Below, piece after piece: positions 25,277-34,687 of a DNA stretch of 64,000 nt. The DNA is from Tateyamaria omphalii (GTDB lineage: Bacteria > Pseudomonadota > Alphaproteobacteria > Rhodobacterales > Rhodobacteraceae). The first letter of the stretch is position 1. The number at the start of each line of letters is the position of its first letter. Both the position numbers and the translations under genes were made by a program. The DNA is taken from contig NZ_CP019312.1 of NCBI RefSeq assembly GCF_001969365.1, positions 2,790,001 through 2,854,000 on the forward strand. The letters are read 5' to 3'. The notes below the pieces were generated by a model. It had not been told where the DNA came from and did not search any database. It saw only the letters and a list, made by a program, of their open reading frames with translations.

Positions 25277-26906
25277 CCTCCATCTGCTGATCGCCGCCGC
25301 CACAGGCTTTGACCTGATCGGCCTCCCGCTTGCGCGCAATGGTCTGCGCCTTCACCGCCTCGCGCCGCTCCTTGGCACGCGCCGCGCGGTCGGCGCTCGC
25401 CTCCCAATCCTCCAGCTGCGCCTCGGCCACCTGCCGCGTCTCGTCAAAATGGAAATCGACGGTCTTCTTGGTCTGCGGCCCCCAATAGCCCGCCTTGCCC
25501 AGATCATAGAACGTCCTCTGGAACCCGGCCTTCAGGAACGCGTAAAGGCAGCCCAGCAGATACCGCCGCCGGAACCCCGTGCCGCGCCAAGGATAATGAA
25601 ACAGCGCCTTGCGGCTATAGAACCGGCGATAATTGTTCATCACCCCGTCCAGCAATTCGCCCCGCTCCATCGCGGCGGGTTTCATGATGGGGGTGACGAA
25701 GTTGTATTTGGAAAAGTCGTAAATCTCGACCTGGTCCTTCAATTCCTGAAACAGCGGCGTGAACGGCCACGGCGTGTACATCGACCAGTTCGCCAGATCG
25801 GGCTGCCAGTCCCACGCCATCTTGTAGGTTTCCTCCAGCGTCTCGGGTGTCTCGTTATCAAGGCCGACGATGAATTGCGCCTCCACCAGAATATCCGCTT
25901 CGCGCAAAAGCCGGATGGCCGTCTTGTTCTCGTCGACCTTGGTTTCCTTGTTGAATACGTCCAGCTTCATCTGGGCTGCCGCTTCGGTCCCCAGCGACAC
26001 ATGGACAAGGCCCGCCTTGCGGTAAAACTTCAGCAGATCCTTGTCGCGGTAGATGTCCGTCACGCGGGTATTGATGCCCCATTTCACGCGCCTGGGCAGG
26101 CCCCGGTCGATCAATTCCTGACAGAAGGCCACGAATTTCTTCTTGTTGATCGTCGGCTCCTCGTCGGCGAGGATAAAGAACCCAACGCCATGATTGTCCA
26201 CAAGGTCTTCGATCTCATCCACCACATCCTTGGGATCGCGCACGCGGTAGTCGCGCCAGAACTTCCACTGGCTGCAGAACGAACAGGTGAACGGGCAGCC
26301 GCGCGCGAGGTTCGGGATGGCAACGCGCGTGTTCAGCGGGATGTAGATGTATTTCGCCCAGTCCAGAACGGACCAGTCGGGCTTGATCTTGCTCAGGTCC
26401 TTGACCGTGCTGGCGGCTTGCGTGGCGACAATCTTGTCCCCATCGGCAAAGGCCAGGCCGCGGATCTTGTGACGGTCCGCGGGAAAGCGGCCGTCTTCGA
26501 TGGCCAGCATCAGTTCGGTACAGATCTCCTCGCCCTCGCCCCGCACGATCACGTCGATCCACGGCGCTTCGGACAGGACCTGCTTGTACATGAATGTGGC
26601 GTGGACCCCGCCCATGGCACGCACCGCATCCGGCACCACGTCCTGCGCGATTTTCAGAACATCTTCGGCGCGGTAGATCGACGGCGTGATTGCCGTGACG
26701 CCAACCACGTCGGGCTTGATGGCCTCCATCCGCTGCGCCAGATCGGCATCCGTCAATTCATCCGTCATCGCGTCGATGAAGTGGATGTCGTCAAAGCCCG
26801 CCTGCCGCAGGTGCCCCGTCAGGTAGGCGACCCAGGCCGGTGGCCAGGTTCCCGCAATCTCGGCCCCGCCGGATCGGTAGTTCGGATGTACAAACAGAAT
26901 GCGCAT
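25269..26906 (-). CDS. bchE: Anaerobic Mg-protoporphyrin IX monomethyl ester cyclase BchE
   Basis: 545 residues. N-terminal B12-binding-like Rossmann domain (1 to ~180; '[21 protein letters not shown]'), then radical SAM domain with the iron-sulfur motif CPFTCSFC (about 201-208), and a C-terminal region ending in '[13 protein letters not shown]'. It closes the isocyclic ring E without oxygen in bacteriochlorophyll synthesis, using SAM and a corrinoid. GGAGG lies six bases before the ATG. Upstream are a perfect TGT-N12-ACA (PpsR/CrtJ) palindrome and an FNR-type box. Other photosynthesis genes are absent from this window. Confidence 0.95.
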   Translation of the reverse strand: MRILFVHPNYRSGGAEIAGTWPPAWVAYLTGHLRQAGFDDIHFIDAMTDELTDADLAQRMEAIKPDVVGVTAITPSIYRAEDVLKIAQDVVPDAVRAMGGVHATFMYKQVLSEAPWIDVIVRGEGEEICTELMLAIEDGRFPADRHKIRGLAFADGDKIVATQAASTVKDLSKIKPDWSVLDWAKYIYIPLNTRVAIPNLARGCPFTCSFCSQWKFWRDYRVRDPKDVVDEIEDLVDNHGVGFFILADEEPTINKKKFVAFCQELIDRGLPRRVKWGINTRVTDIYRDKDLLKFYRKAGLVHVSLGTEAAAQMKLDVFNKETKVDENKTAIRLLREADILVEAQFIVGLDNETPETLEETYKMAWDWQPDLANWSMYTPWPFTPLFQELKDQVEIYDFSKYNFVTPIMKPAAMERGELLDGVMNNYRRFYSRKALFHYPWRGTGFRRRYLLGCLYAFLKAGFQRTFYDLGKAGYWGPQTKKTVDFHFDETRQVAEAQLEDWEASADRAARAKERREAVKAQTIARKREADQVKACGGGDQQMEDV

Positions 26907-26918
26907 GTGCGGCCCTCC

Positions 26919-26940
26919 AATGTAAATCAGAGTTTACATT
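26919..26940. promoter_or_regulatory. PpsR/CrtJ-type operator of bchE
   Basis: TGTAAATCAGAGTTTACA matches TGT-N12-ACA exactly, within longer perfect arms AATGTAAA/TTTACATT. It ends 13 bases before the bchE ATG, a repressing position over the core promoter. PpsR/CrtJ represses bch/crt/puc genes in the presence of oxygen or light. Confidence 0.8.
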
Positions 26941-26956
26941 TTGGGCGTTTGCTTCA

Positions 26957-26970
26957 TTGACCTGGATCAA
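26957..26970. promoter_or_regulatory. FnrL-type box upstream of bchE
   Basis: TTGACctggATCAA, one mismatch from TTGAT-N4-ATCAA. Its centre lies 34 bases upstream of the PpsR palindrome centre. If transcription starts near 26922-26924 the box sits about 40 bases upstream, the class II activator position. It fits low-oxygen activation of an oxygen-independent cyclase. Confidence 0.65.
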
Positions 26971-27107
26971 AATGGTGCGTGTCGGGGGACGGCGCGCACG
27001 GATCGGTCTGACCGGTGGGCGCATGGGGCATGGCTCTCATCCCCGTTTGCGCGCCCGGCTCCCCAAGACGCGAGGACCGACCAGCTGGGCGCTCAACAAG
27101 GCCCAAA

Positions 27108-27183
27108 AGGTTAACAAATCGCGAACCGGCCGCTGTAACCCATTGATTTTGCAGGGTCGAAGATGCGTCCCAGCCTGGGACAC
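27108..27183. repeat. Intergenic repeat element, copy A
   Basis: Stretch beginning GGTTAAC, containing CTGTAACCCATTGATTTTGC and ending in TCCCAGCCTGGGAC, directly after the eda stop. A diverged relative lies at 55172-55236. The terminal TCCCAgccTGGGA dyad could act as a weak terminator for eda. Confidence 0.5.
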
Positions 27184-27828
27184 TTACCGCGCCAGCGCCG
27201 CCGCCTCTTTGGCCAGCGCTTCAATCCCGGCCCAATCCCCGGCCCGAACCAAATCCTTGGGCGCCACCCAGGATCCCCCCGCACAGACCACATTCGGAAG
27301 GCTCAAATAGCTGTCCGCATTCCCCATGCTGACCCCACCCGTGGGGCAGAAAGAGATCTGCGGCAGAGGTGCCCCGATGGCCTTGAGGGCGGGCGCCCCA
27401 CCCGACGCCTCGGCCGGGAAAAACTTGAGCATGTCATAGCCCCGCTCATAAAGCCCCATCGCCTCGGACGCCGTGGCAGCCCCCGGCAGCAGCGGCAAGT
27501 CCTCGGCCTCACAGGCCGCAATCAAAGCCTCCGTCGCCCCCGGCGAAACACCAAACTGCGCCCCCGCCTCCTTGGCCGCCTTCACATCATCCGGCGTCAC
27601 CAGCGTCCCGGCGCCCACAACCCCGCCAGACACCTGCGCCATCGCCGCGATCACATCCAGCGCGGCAGGCGTCCGCAAGGTCACCTCCAATGCAGGCAAC
27701 CCACCCGCCACCAAAGCCTCGGCCAGAGGCGCGGCATGGGCCACATCGTCCACCACCAGAACAGGCACGATCGGCGCCAGGTCACAGATTTCACGGGCGC
27801 GCACGGCAGCGGCTTTGGCGGTCAGCAT
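27184..27828 (-). CDS. eda: KDPG aldolase
   Basis: 214 residues, TIM barrel. Catalytic Glu in 'GLPALEVTLRTPAALDVI' and Schiff-base Lys in 'MLKFFPAEASGG' (about residue 133), plus 'FCPTGGVSMGNADSYLSLPN'. Cleaves 2-keto-3-deoxy-6-phosphogluconate to pyruvate and glyceraldehyde 3-phosphate. Three bases separate it from edd, so both share one transcript; with edd it forms the Entner-Doudoroff lower branch. Confidence 0.95.
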   Translation of the reverse strand: MLTAKAAAVRAREICDLAPIVPVLVVDDVAHAAPLAEALVAGGLPALEVTLRTPAALDVIAAMAQVSGGVVGAGTLVTPDDVKAAKEAGAQFGVSPGATEALIAACEAEDLPLLPGAATASEAMGLYERGYDMLKFFPAEASGGAPALKAIGAPLPQISFCPTGGVSMGNADSYLSLPNVVCAGGSWVAPKDLVRAGDWAGIEALAKEAAALAR

Positions 27829-27831
27829 TCT

Positions 27832-29646
27832 TCAAAAGTCTCCAAAAACGGTCGCGCCAGTATTGGCGGACCCAACAGTATTGCGGAAGGCATGGAACAT
27901 GTCGCGTCCCACCCCCCAATGATTGTCCGAAAGATCAGCGGTCGCGCGCGGGCGGTCAAGCACGCCGTCGGCCAAAACCTCAAGCTGGCCTGCGACAGCA
28001 TCGACGCGGATCACATCCCCATCCTGGACCTGCGCGATGACACCGCCATCCAGCGCCTCTGGACAGACATGGATGGCCGACGGCACCTTGCCCGACGCGC
28101 CGGACATGCGGCCATCGGTGACCAGCGCCACCTTCTGCCCGCGCCCCTGCATGATCCCCAGCAGAGGGGTCAAGCTGTGCAATTCCGGCATGCCGTTGGC
28201 CTTGGGGCCCTGAAAGCGGACCACAATGACAAAATCGCCGTCGGCAAATTCACCCGCCTTGAACGCGGCCTTCACTTGGTCCTGATCGTGGAAAACGCGG
28301 CACGGCGCCTCCACCACCCGGTGCTCGGGCGCAACGGCGGAGACCTTCATCACCCCCGTGCCCAGATTGCCGACCAGGCGGCTCAGACCACCCGTTTCCT
28401 GAAACGGGTCAGAGGCCGGGCGCACGATCTTGTCGTTCAGGCTTGTGCCCGCGCCGGGTTGCCAGGTCAGTTCACCGTCGATCAGCTTGGGTTCGTGCGT
28501 GTAGTTTTCCAGCCCCTCACCCGCGACTGTCTGTGTGTCGTCATGCAACAGACCGGCCTTCAGCAGCTCACCGATCATAAAGCCCAGACCACCCGCCGCG
28601 TGGAAATGGTTCACATCGGCCAGGCCGTTGGGATAAACGCGGGCAATCAGCGGGGTCACCTCGGACAGGTCGCAGAAATCCTCCCAATCCAGCACGATTC
28701 CGCCCGCACGCGCCATGGCGATCAAGTGGATCAGCAGGTTGGTGGACCCGCCGGTGGCGTTCAGCCCCACGATCCCGTTCACGAACGCCTTTTCATCCAA
28801 GATGTTGCACACAGGCGTGTAGTTGTTCCCGAGCGCCGACAGCGATAGCGCACGCTTGGCCCCCTCAACCGTCAGCGCATCGCGCAGTGGCGTGTTTGGA
28901 TTGACGAAGGATGAGCCGGGCAGGTGCAGGCCCATGAACTCCATCAGCATCTGGTTGGTGTTGGCCGTGCCGTAGAATGTGCAAGTGCCCGGCCCGTGAT
29001 ACGCGGCCATTTCCGAGGCGAGCAACTCCTCGCGTGTGGCTTCTCCGGCGGCGAAGCGTTGGCGGACCTTGGCCTTTTCATCATTGGACAGGCCACTGGT
29101 CATCGGCCCTGCGGGCAGGAACACCGCAGGCATGTGGCCAAAGCTCTGCGCCGCGATGATCAGGCCGGGCACGATCTTGTCGCAAACGCCCAGAAACACG
29201 GCGGCATCGAAGACATTGTGAGACAGCGCCACACCGGTCGCCATCGCAATCACATCGCGGGAAAACAGGCTCAGTTCCATGCCCGCCTCGCCCTGCGTGA
29301 CGCCATCGCACATGGCAGGCACGCCGCCCGCGACCTGTGCCGTGCCACCCGCCGCGCGCACAGCGTCGCGGATCAGCGTCGGATAGGTCTCGAACGGCTG
29401 GTGGGCCGACAGCATGTCATTATAGGCCGTCACGATCCCCAGATTGCCCACGCTCGCCTCAGCGAGCCGCGACTGATCCGGGCCAGCGGCAGCAAAGGCG
29501 TGGGCCTGCCCGCTGCACGACAGGTGCGCGCGGGCGGGGCCCTGGGATTTGGCGGCGGCCATGCGGTCAAGATAACGGCGACGGGTCGGGGCGCTGCGGT
29601 CGATGACCCGTTCAGTCACGCGCTGCAAAGTCGGGTGCAAGGGCAT
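27832..29646 (-). CDS. edd: 6-phosphogluconate dehydratase
   Basis: 604 residues, normal length. IlvD/Edd family with iron-sulfur Cys in '[17 protein letters not shown]', '[16 protein letters not shown]' and '[20 protein letters not shown]'; C-terminal '[20 protein letters not shown]'. Converts 6-phosphogluconate to KDPG. ATG at [10 protein letters not shown] with GGAGAG upstream; a longer frame extension is not supported. A LacI-type palindrome and a GC-rich palindrome precede it. Confidence 0.96.
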   Translation of the reverse strand: MPLHPTLQRVTERVIDRSAPTRRRYLDRMAAAKSQGPARAHLSCSGQAHAFAAAGPDQSRLAEASVGNLGIVTAYNDMLSAHQPFETYPTLIRDAVRAAGGTAQVAGGVPAMCDGVTQGEAGMELSLFSRDVIAMATGVALSHNVFDAAVFLGVCDKIVPGLIIAAQSFGHMPAVFLPAGPMTSGLSNDEKAKVRQRFAAGEATREELLASEMAAYHGPGTCTFYGTANTNQMLMEFMGLHLPGSSFVNPNTPLRDALTVEGAKRALSLSALGNNYTPVCNILDEKAFVNGIVGLNATGGSTNLLIHLIAMARAGGIVLDWEDFCDLSEVTPLIARVYPNGLADVNHFHAAGGLGFMIGELLKAGLLHDDTQTVAGEGLENYTHEPKLIDGELTWQPGAGTSLNDKIVRPASDPFQETGGLSRLVGNLGTGVMKVSAVAPEHRVVEAPCRVFHDQDQVKAAFKAGEFADGDFVIVVRFQGPKANGMPELHSLTPLLGIMQGRGQKVALVTDGRMSGASGKVPSAIHVCPEALDGGVIAQVQDGDVIRVDAVAGQLEVLADGVLDRPRATADLSDNHWGVGRDMFHAFRNTVGSANTGATVFGDF

Positions 29647-29689
29647 TGGGCTCTCCTTGTGCCTCGCTTCAATCAAAAGACATATAGGG

Positions 29690-29705
29690 TGTCCCCGCGG
29701 GGACA
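29690..29705. repeat. Perfect 16-bp palindrome TGTCCCCGCGGGGACA
   Basis: Fully self-complementary, 44 bases upstream of the edd ATG and just ahead of a possible -10 (CCCTATATG on the minus strand). The same 16-mer recurs inside the gene at 34968-35357, and a one-mismatch copy lies in trmD at 22485. Confidence 0.5.
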
Positions 29706-29721
29706 GTTCGGCTTTCGTGTA

Positions 29722-29735
29722 TGATAGCGCTAACG
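29722..29735. promoter_or_regulatory. LacI-family-type operator upstream of edd-eda
   Basis: TGATAGCGCTAACG contains the perfect core TAGCGCTA, matching LacI/GntR-type sugar regulator sites (ATGATAGCGCTATCAT style). It lies 76-89 bases before edd on the side facing mipZ. Likely sugar-responsive control of the Entner-Doudoroff genes; regulator gene not in window. Confidence 0.5.
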
Positions 29736-29804
29736 GAATGGCAACGCGACATCCGCGCCACGTCGCCGCAGGAAAGTTGAAACGTCCGCTTTCAAAGGGG
29801 TGCA

Positions 29805-29820
29805 ACACTACATATAGTGG
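29805..29820. promoter_or_regulatory. NrdR-box-like dyad upstream of mipZ
   Basis: ACACTACATATAGTGG resembles the NrdR box ACACwAtATaTwGTGT, with CACTA/TAGTG arms. It is single, whereas genuine NrdR targets normally carry two boxes, so it may be a coincidental promoter dyad about 40 bases before the mipZ start. Confidence 0.35.
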
Positions 29821-29860
29821 CGCAAAATTCGCAAAGCGGATGTGCGGTTAGGGGGCAGTC

Positions 29861-30670
29861 ATGGCGCATATCATCGTAGTCGGCAACGAAAAGGGCGGCG
29901 CCGGCAAATCGACCGTATCCATGCACGTGGCCACGGCCCTTGCGCGGGCTGGGAAAAAGGTCAGCGCGCTGGATCTGGACCTGCGGCAACGCACATTCGG
30001 GCGTTATGTTGAGAACCGGGCGTCGTTCCTGGCCTCCACCGAACTCGACCTGCCATCGCCCGATGTGCACGATTTGCCCGAAATTGACGCCGCCGCTCTG
30101 AAACCCGGCGAAAACGTCTATGATCACCGGCTGTCAGCGGCGGTCGCAACGCTTGAGCCAGACAACGATTTCATCCTGATCGACTGCCCCGGTTCGCATA
30201 CGCGGCTCAGCCAGGTGGCGCATTCGCTGGCCGACACGCTGATCACGCCGCTCAATGACAGTTTCGTGGATTTCGACCTGCTGGCGCGGATCGATTCCTC
30301 GGGCGACAATATTCTTGGGCCGTCCGTCTATTCCGAAATGGTCTGGAACGCGCGGCAACTCAGGGCGCAGGCGGGCCTGAAACCCATCGACTGGATCGTG
30401 CTGCGCAACCGCATGGGCGCGCAACGGATGGTCAACAAGGAAAAGATGGAGCGCGCGATCAAGATGCTCGCCCAGCGCATCGGCTTCCGCATCGCGCCCG
30501 GCTTTTCCGAACGGGTGATCTTTCGCGAACTGTTCCCGCGTGGCCTGACCCTGCTGGATCTCAAGGATATCGGGGTCAAGCAACTCAACATCTCGAACGT
30601 GGCCGCACGGCAGGAATTGCGCGATCTGATCAAGGCGCTGAACCTGCCGGGGGTCGAGGTCGACTTTTAG
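29861..30670 (+). CDS. mipZ: Division-plane positioning ATPase MipZ
   Basis: 269 residues, ParA/MinD superfamily. Deviant Walker A 'GNEKGGAGKSTVSMHVA' (about residues 8-24), 'ALDLDLRQRTFGRYVENR' and 'DFILIDCPGSHTRLSQVAHS'. MipZ dimers bind ParB-parS at the poles and inhibit FtsZ, placing division at midcell in alphaproteobacteria lacking Min proteins. Length and motifs are standard. Divergent from edd. Confidence 0.93.
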   Translation: MAHIIVVGNEKGGAGKSTVSMHVATALARAGKKVSALDLDLRQRTFGRYVENRASFLASTELDLPSPDVHDLPEIDAAALKPGENVYDHRLSAAVATLEPDNDFILIDCPGSHTRLSQVAHSLADTLITPLNDSFVDFDLLARIDSSGDNILGPSVYSEMVWNARQLRAQAGLKPIDWIVLRNRMGAQRMVNKEKMERAIKMLAQRIGFRIAPGFSERVIFRELFPRGLTLLDLKDIGVKQLNISNVAARQELRDLIKALNLPGVEVDF

Positions 30671-30723
30671 ACAGAATGCGTTAAGGTCCCGGTATTGAAA
30701 GAAATTCATTGCCGGAACCTACA

Positions 30724-31044
30724 ATGCCAGAACTCTCCTCCGATCCGTTTATCCAGATCATCCGCTTTCGCGTTGTCGAAGGACAGGCCGAACCGCTGAT
30801 GCAGGCGATCTTTGATCATCTGGATGATTGGATCAGCGGCTGCGACGGGTTTGTGTCGTCAAATTTCCACGTATCGGGCAGTGGCCTACACGTCATCAAC
30901 TACGCCCAATGGCGGGACAAGACGGCGTTTGACGGCTTCCTGCACCACCCCCGCCAACCCGAGCTTGCCGATGCAATCGCGCAGCAACGCCCCGAACGGG
31001 TCGAGGCGGACAGTTTCGCATTGGTCCGGTCGGTCACAGCCTGA
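30724..31044 (+). CDS. Antibiotic-biosynthesis-monooxygenase (ABM) domain protein
   Basis: 106 residues, single ferredoxin-like ABM fold: 'FIQIIRFRVVEGQAEPLMQA', 'ISGCDGFVSSNFHVS', 'INYAQWRDKTAFDGFLHHP'. Family covers small quinol monooxygenases and haem-degrading enzymes; no specific substrate is apparent. ATG at MPELSSDPF with a weak ribosome-binding site; a TTG 15 bases earlier is an alternative. Converges with and overlaps the MarR gene end by 11 bases. Confidence 0.75.
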   Translation: MPELSSDPFIQIIRFRVVEGQAEPLMQAIFDHLDDWISGCDGFVSSNFHVSGSGLHVINYAQWRDKTAFDGFLHHPRQPELADAIAQQRPERVEADSFALVRSVTA

Positions 31045-31471
31045 CGGCGAGCCGCTCCAGAAGCCCGCGCAGCATCGCAACCTCTTGCCCTGACATGCCA
31101 TCTGTCAGGGCGGCGTCATAGTCCGCCGCAATCGCCTTGAGGTCCTGATAGACGCGCTGCCCCGCCGATGTCAGCGTCAGGTATTCCACGCGGCGGTCCA
31201 CCTCGGCCCGTGTCCGGGTGATGTAGCGGCGTTCGGCCAGTCGCTGCACGGCACGACTGATCTTGGTCTTGTGCATCTGCGCACGGGCGCCGATGTCACT
31301 GGCCGTCATCTGCCCGTAGATGCCCAGATGAAACAGCACGCGCCACTCGTTGCGCAGCATCCCGTACTTGTCCTTGTAGACCTTCTGGAATTCCAGGCTC
31401 GACGCCTCTGCCGCCTGGTTCAGCAGGTAAGGCAGGAACTGCCGCACGTCGAAGTCTTTGGGGGCTGTCAT
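31034..31471 (-). CDS. MarR-family regulator divergent from hmgA
   Basis: 145 residues. Winged HTH: '[20 protein letters not shown]' (about 40-59), recognition '[21 protein letters not shown]', wing '[16 protein letters not shown]'. Placed divergently from hmgA with a 69-base shared promoter containing a GTTAG-N8-CTAAC dyad, so very likely the repressor of the homogentisate operon, in the manner of known HmgR/MarR systems. Effector would be homogentisate or a relative (inference). Confidence 0.83.
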   Translation of the reverse strand: MTAPKDFDVRQFLPYLLNQAAEASSLEFQKVYKDKYGMLRNEWRVLFHLGIYGQMTASDIGARAQMHKTKISRAVQRLAERRYITRTRAEVDRRVEYLTLTSAGQRVYQDLKAIAADYDAALTDGMSGQEVAMLRGLLERLAVRL

Positions 31472-31485
31472 CCGGCACGTCGCTT

Positions 31486-31503
31486 GTTAGTTACAAATCT
31501 AAC
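31486..31503. promoter_or_regulatory. Operator dyad in the MarR-hmgA divergent promoter
   Basis: GTTAG (31486-31490) and CTAAC (31499-31503) form inverted arms around TTACAAAT, in an AT-rich gap between the divergent genes. Best candidate binding site for the adjacent MarR protein. Confidence 0.55.
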
Positions 31504-31540
31504 TATTACATATGCGACCAATTCCGCAAGGGAGTTCGCC

Positions 31541-32896
31541 ATGAACCGCCAATCCGACCCCCATTCCATGATCCAGGCGCCCTCGGGCGCGGGCATCACA
31601 GAAGGGTACATGCCGGGCTTCGGCAATGATTTTGAAACCGAGGCCCTGCCGGGTGCCCTGCCCGAGGGCATGAACTCGCCGCAAAGGTGCAACTACGGCC
31701 TTTATGGCGAGCAACTGAGCGGCACGGCGTTCACAGACGTGCGGCACGAACGCACGTGGTGCTACCGCATCCGGCCCTCGGTCAAGCATTCAGGCCGATA
31801 CCAGCGCATCGACCTGCCCTACTGGCACTCCGCCCCGCATATCCCGCAGGACGTCACCAGCCTGGGCCAATACCGTTGGGATCCGGTGCCGCACACCGAT
31901 CAGGACCTGACGTGGCTCACCGGCATGCGCACCATGACCACGGCTGGCGATGTGAACACTCAGGTGGGCATGGCCAGCCACATCTACTTGGTCACCGCCT
32001 CAATGCAGGACGCCTATTTCTACTCCGCAGACAGCGAACTGCTGGTCGTCCCGCAGGAGGGGCGGCTGCGCTTTTGCACCGAACTGGGCATCATCGACGT
32101 CGCCCCGCAAGAGATCGCGATCCTGCCCCGCGGCCTCGTCTACCGCGTCGAAGTGCTGGACGGGCCCTGCCGCGGCTTTGTCTGCGAAAACTACGGCGCC
32201 AAGTTCGAACTGCCGGGCCGCGGCCCAATCGGCGCCAACTGCATGGCAAACCCCCGCGACTTCAAGGCGCCCGTCGCCGCATTCGAAGATCGCGAGGTGC
32301 CCTCAACCCTCACCATCAAGTGGTGCGGCCAGTTCCATGAGACCGCAATCGGCCATTCCCCGCTGGATGTGGTCGCCTGGCACGGCAACTATGCGCCGCT
32401 GAAATACGACCTGAAGACCTATTGCCCGGTGGGTGCAATCCTCTTCGATCACCCCGATCCGTCCATATTTACAGTGCTTACGGCCCCCTCGGGCCAGCCC
32501 GGCGTCGCCAATATCGACTTCGTTCTGTTCCGCGAACGCTGGATGGTGGCCGAAGACACGTTCCGCCCGCCGTGGTATCACAAGAACATCATGTCGGAGT
32601 TGATGGGCAATATTTACGGCCAATACGACGCGAAACCGAAAGGGTTCGTGCCGGGCGGCATGAGCCTGCACAATATGATGCTGCCGCACGGGCCGGACAA
32701 AAACGCGTTCGAGGGGGCCTCGAGTGCCGACCTCAAACCACAGAAACTCGACAACACCATGTCGTTCATGTTCGAAACCCGTTTCCCGCAGCACCTGACG
32801 CAATTCGCGGCGCAAGAGGCGCCGCTACAGGACGACTACATCGACTGCTGGACCGACATCGAAAAGAAATTTGACGGGAGCCCGGGCAAGAAATGA
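31541..32896 (+). CDS. hmgA: Homogentisate 1,2-dioxygenase
   Basis: 451 residues, standard length. '[20 protein letters not shown]' near the N-terminus, and the iron site in '[16 protein letters not shown]' (His and Glu ligands, about 345-360) plus His in '[17 protein letters not shown]'. Opens the aromatic ring of homogentisate to maleylacetoacetate in Tyr/Phe degradation. AAGGGAG ribosome-binding site. Its stop overlaps the first of three tiny membrane protein genes, then fahA. maiA is not in this cluster. Confidence 0.96.
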   Translation: MNRQSDPHSMIQAPSGAGITEGYMPGFGNDFETEALPGALPEGMNSPQRCNYGLYGEQLSGTAFTDVRHERTWCYRIRPSVKHSGRYQRIDLPYWHSAPHIPQDVTSLGQYRWDPVPHTDQDLTWLTGMRTMTTAGDVNTQVGMASHIYLVTASMQDAYFYSADSELLVVPQEGRLRFCTELGIIDVAPQEIAILPRGLVYRVEVLDGPCRGFVCENYGAKFELPGRGPIGANCMANPRDFKAPVAAFEDREVPSTLTIKWCGQFHETAIGHSPLDVVAWHGNYAPLKYDLKTYCPVGAILFDHPDPSIFTVLTAPSGQPGVANIDFVLFRERWMVAEDTFRPPWYHKNIMSELMGNIYGQYDAKPKGFVPGGMSLHNMMLPHGPDKNAFEGASSADLKPQKLDNTMSFMFETRFPQHLTQFAAQEAPLQDDYIDCWTDIEKKFDGSPGKK

Positions 32897-33069
32897 TGGA
32901 ATATCTTGGATACCTCATGGGTGCGTTCATCGTCTTCGTACTGGGCTTCATCCTCTGGGCCTGGTGGCAGAAATTCGTGAACAACCGCCCCGACCGCTAC
33001 GGCAAGGCGCCGGGACATGACCTGCGCGGGGCCGAACGCGGGCAATGGCACCGGACAGACAAGACGTGA
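32893..33069 (+). CDS. Mini membrane protein 1 of the hmg operon
   Basis: 58 residues: one hydrophobic helix (about 5-26, '[20 protein letters not shown]') and a basic soluble tail '[20 protein letters not shown]'. ATG overlaps the hmgA stop (ATGA; a second ATG follows immediately), and its own stop overlaps the next start (GTGA). Too short for family assignment; topology suggests inner-membrane anchoring with the tail in the cytoplasm. Confidence 0.6.
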   Translation: MMEYLGYLMGAFIVFVLGFILWAWWQKFVNNRPDRYGKAPGHDLRGAERGQWHRTDKT

Positions 33070-33233
33070 TTGATCCCGGCCTGATCGTTCTTGTGGTCGT
33101 AGGGGGCATCTTTGCCATAGCAATATGGTCCTGGCGGACCAAGGCAGATCACAAGGCACCGCTCGACCATATAAAATCACAGCCCGGGCGTCGCCTCGAC
33201 GGGATCGACAATGTGGGCGGCGACGGATCGTGA
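33066..33233 (+). CDS. Mini membrane protein 2 of the hmg operon
   Basis: 55 residues from a GTG start in a GTGA overlap. One hydrophobic helix (about 6-24, 'LIVLVVVGGIFAIAIWSW') and a polar tail 'RTKADHKAPLDHIKSQPGRR'. No ribosome-binding site of its own is obvious, so translation depends on the upstream gene. Stop overlaps the next ATG (TGATG). Confidence 0.55.
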   Translation: MIDPGLIVLVVVGGIFAIAIWSWRTKADHKAPLDHIKSQPGRRLDGIDNVGGDGS

Positions 33234-33409
33234 TGGATTTTCTCGGCTCCGTATCCTGGCTGGGGTGGCTGCTGATCGCATTGGCGGGGGTCACCTTGTG
33301 GCAACTGCGCAGCATCGTGATGATGGCCCTGTTCGGAGACCGGTTGTCGCGCAACCGGATCACACGCGATGGGCGCGCACGGCCCAATCTCGATTCATTT
33401 GACGACTGA
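33233..33409 (+). CDS. Mini membrane protein 3 of the hmg operon
   Basis: 58 residues. Hydrophobic helix (about 7-24, 'VSWLGWLLIALAGVTLW') followed by amphipathic 'QLRSIVMMALFGDRLSRNR' and acidic end 'SFDD'. ATG overlaps the preceding stop; fahA begins 21 bases later. Together the three small genes look like a conserved membrane module inserted between hmgA and fahA. Confidence 0.6.
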   Translation: MDFLGSVSWLGWLLIALAGVTLWQLRSIVMMALFGDRLSRNRITRDGRARPNLDSFDD

Positions 33410-33430
33410 TTTCTCACGCAGGATTTGCAA

Positions 33431-34687
33431 ATGCCCCTGATCCACTCCTGGGTCACAAGCGCCAACAGCGCCGACACCGACTTTCCCCTGAACAACCTGC
33501 CCTACGGCGTCTTTTCTACTGACCAGCTCGACCCGCGCTGCGGCGTGGCCATCGGCGACATGATCCTCGACATGGGCCAGGCAGAGGCGCAAGGCATCAT
33601 CGACCTGACGGATGAACCCCTGTTCGAACTGCCCTTCTGGAACGACCTGATGGAGCAGGGGCCCGCCGTCTGGACCGCCCTGCGCAACCGGCTGACCGCG
33701 CTGCTCTCCAAAGGGTCCAAGGATCAGCACCTGATCGAACCGCTGCTTTTGCCCGTGGCCGACGCCACCCTGCACATGCCGCTGGTCGTGTCAGAATTTA
33801 CCGATTTCTACGCAGGGCGCCACCACGCGACCAATGTGGGCACCATGTTCCGCGGCCCGGAAAATGCGCTGCCGCCCAACTGGCTGCACATGCCCATCGG
33901 GTACAACGGGCGCGCCTCGTCGGTCGTCGTCTCGGGCACCGACATCCGCCGCCCCTGGGGGCAACTCAAATCCCCCGACCACGACACCCCGGCCTTCCTC
34001 CCCTCGCGCCGCTTCGATATGGAGCTTGAAATGGGGGCCATCGTCGGCATGGCCTCCGACGGACCGCTCACGGTTGATCAGGCTGACGCGGCAATCTTCG
34101 GCTACGTCCTGCTGAACGACTGGTCCGCGCGGGATATCCAGGCATGGGAATACCAACCGCTCGGCCCGTTCCAGGCCAAGGCAACGGCGACATCCATCAG
34201 CCCGTGGATCGTGACCAAGGCCGCGCTCGACCCCTTCCGCACATCCACCCCTGAACGCGAGGTCCCGCTCCTCGACCACCTCAAGGACACCGGGCCGATG
34301 CTCTACGACATCGACCTGACCGCCGCGCTCGCGCCCGAGGGCCAGACCCCAACAACCCTCACCCGCACAAACTACCGCGAAATGTACTACTCCGCCGCCC
34401 AGCAATTGGCGCATCACAGCACATCCGGCTGCCCCATGAACGTGGGCGACCTCCTGGGCTCCGGCACGATCTCGGGCCCCACGAAACCCGAACGCGGCAG
34501 CCTGCTGGAACTCAGTTGGGGCGGCAAGGACCCTCTGACACTGGACACGGGTGACACACGCACCTTCCTCGAGGACAGGGACACCGTCACACTCTCTGGA
34601 CATGCACAAGGCGATGGCTACCGCATCGGATTTGGAACCTGCGCCGGTCGCATTATGTCCGCACATGCAACCCCATACCGCCCCTAG
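33431..34687 (+). CDS. fahA: Fumarylacetoacetase
   Basis: 418 residues, eukaryote-type FAH length. N-terminal SH3-like domain, then metal/active-site blocks 'VSEFTDFYAGRHHATNVGTM' (about 121-140), 'MELEMGAIVGMASDG' (Glu ligands) and 'LLNDWSARDIQAWEYQPLGP' (Asp ligand). Hydrolyses fumarylacetoacetate to fumarate and acetoacetate, finishing homogentisate degradation. ATG at MPLIHSWVT chosen over an in-frame TTG six bases upstream. Confidence 0.95.
   Translation: MPLIHSWVTSANSADTDFPLNNLPYGVFSTDQLDPRCGVAIGDMILDMGQAEAQGIIDLTDEPLFELPFWNDLMEQGPAVWTALRNRLTALLSKGSKDQHLIEPLLLPVADATLHMPLVVSEFTDFYAGRHHATNVGTMFRGPENALPPNWLHMPIGYNGRASSVVVSGTDIRRPWGQLKSPDHDTPAFLPSRRFDMELEMGAIVGMASDGPLTVDQADAAIFGYVLLNDWSARDIQAWEYQPLGPFQAKATATSISPWIVTKAALDPFRTSTPEREVPLLDHLKDTGPMLYDIDLTAALAPEGQTPTTLTRTNYREMYYSAAQQLAHHSTSGCPMNVGDLLGSGTISGPTKPERGSLLELSWGGKDPLTLDTGDTRTFLEDRDTVTLSGHAQGDGYRIGFGTCAGRIMSAHATPYRP

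Noticed and set aside
25080..26960. 626-codon plus-strand frame opposite bchE
   Set aside because: Lies almost entirely antisense to the unmistakable bchE; no recognisable motifs or ribosome-binding site.
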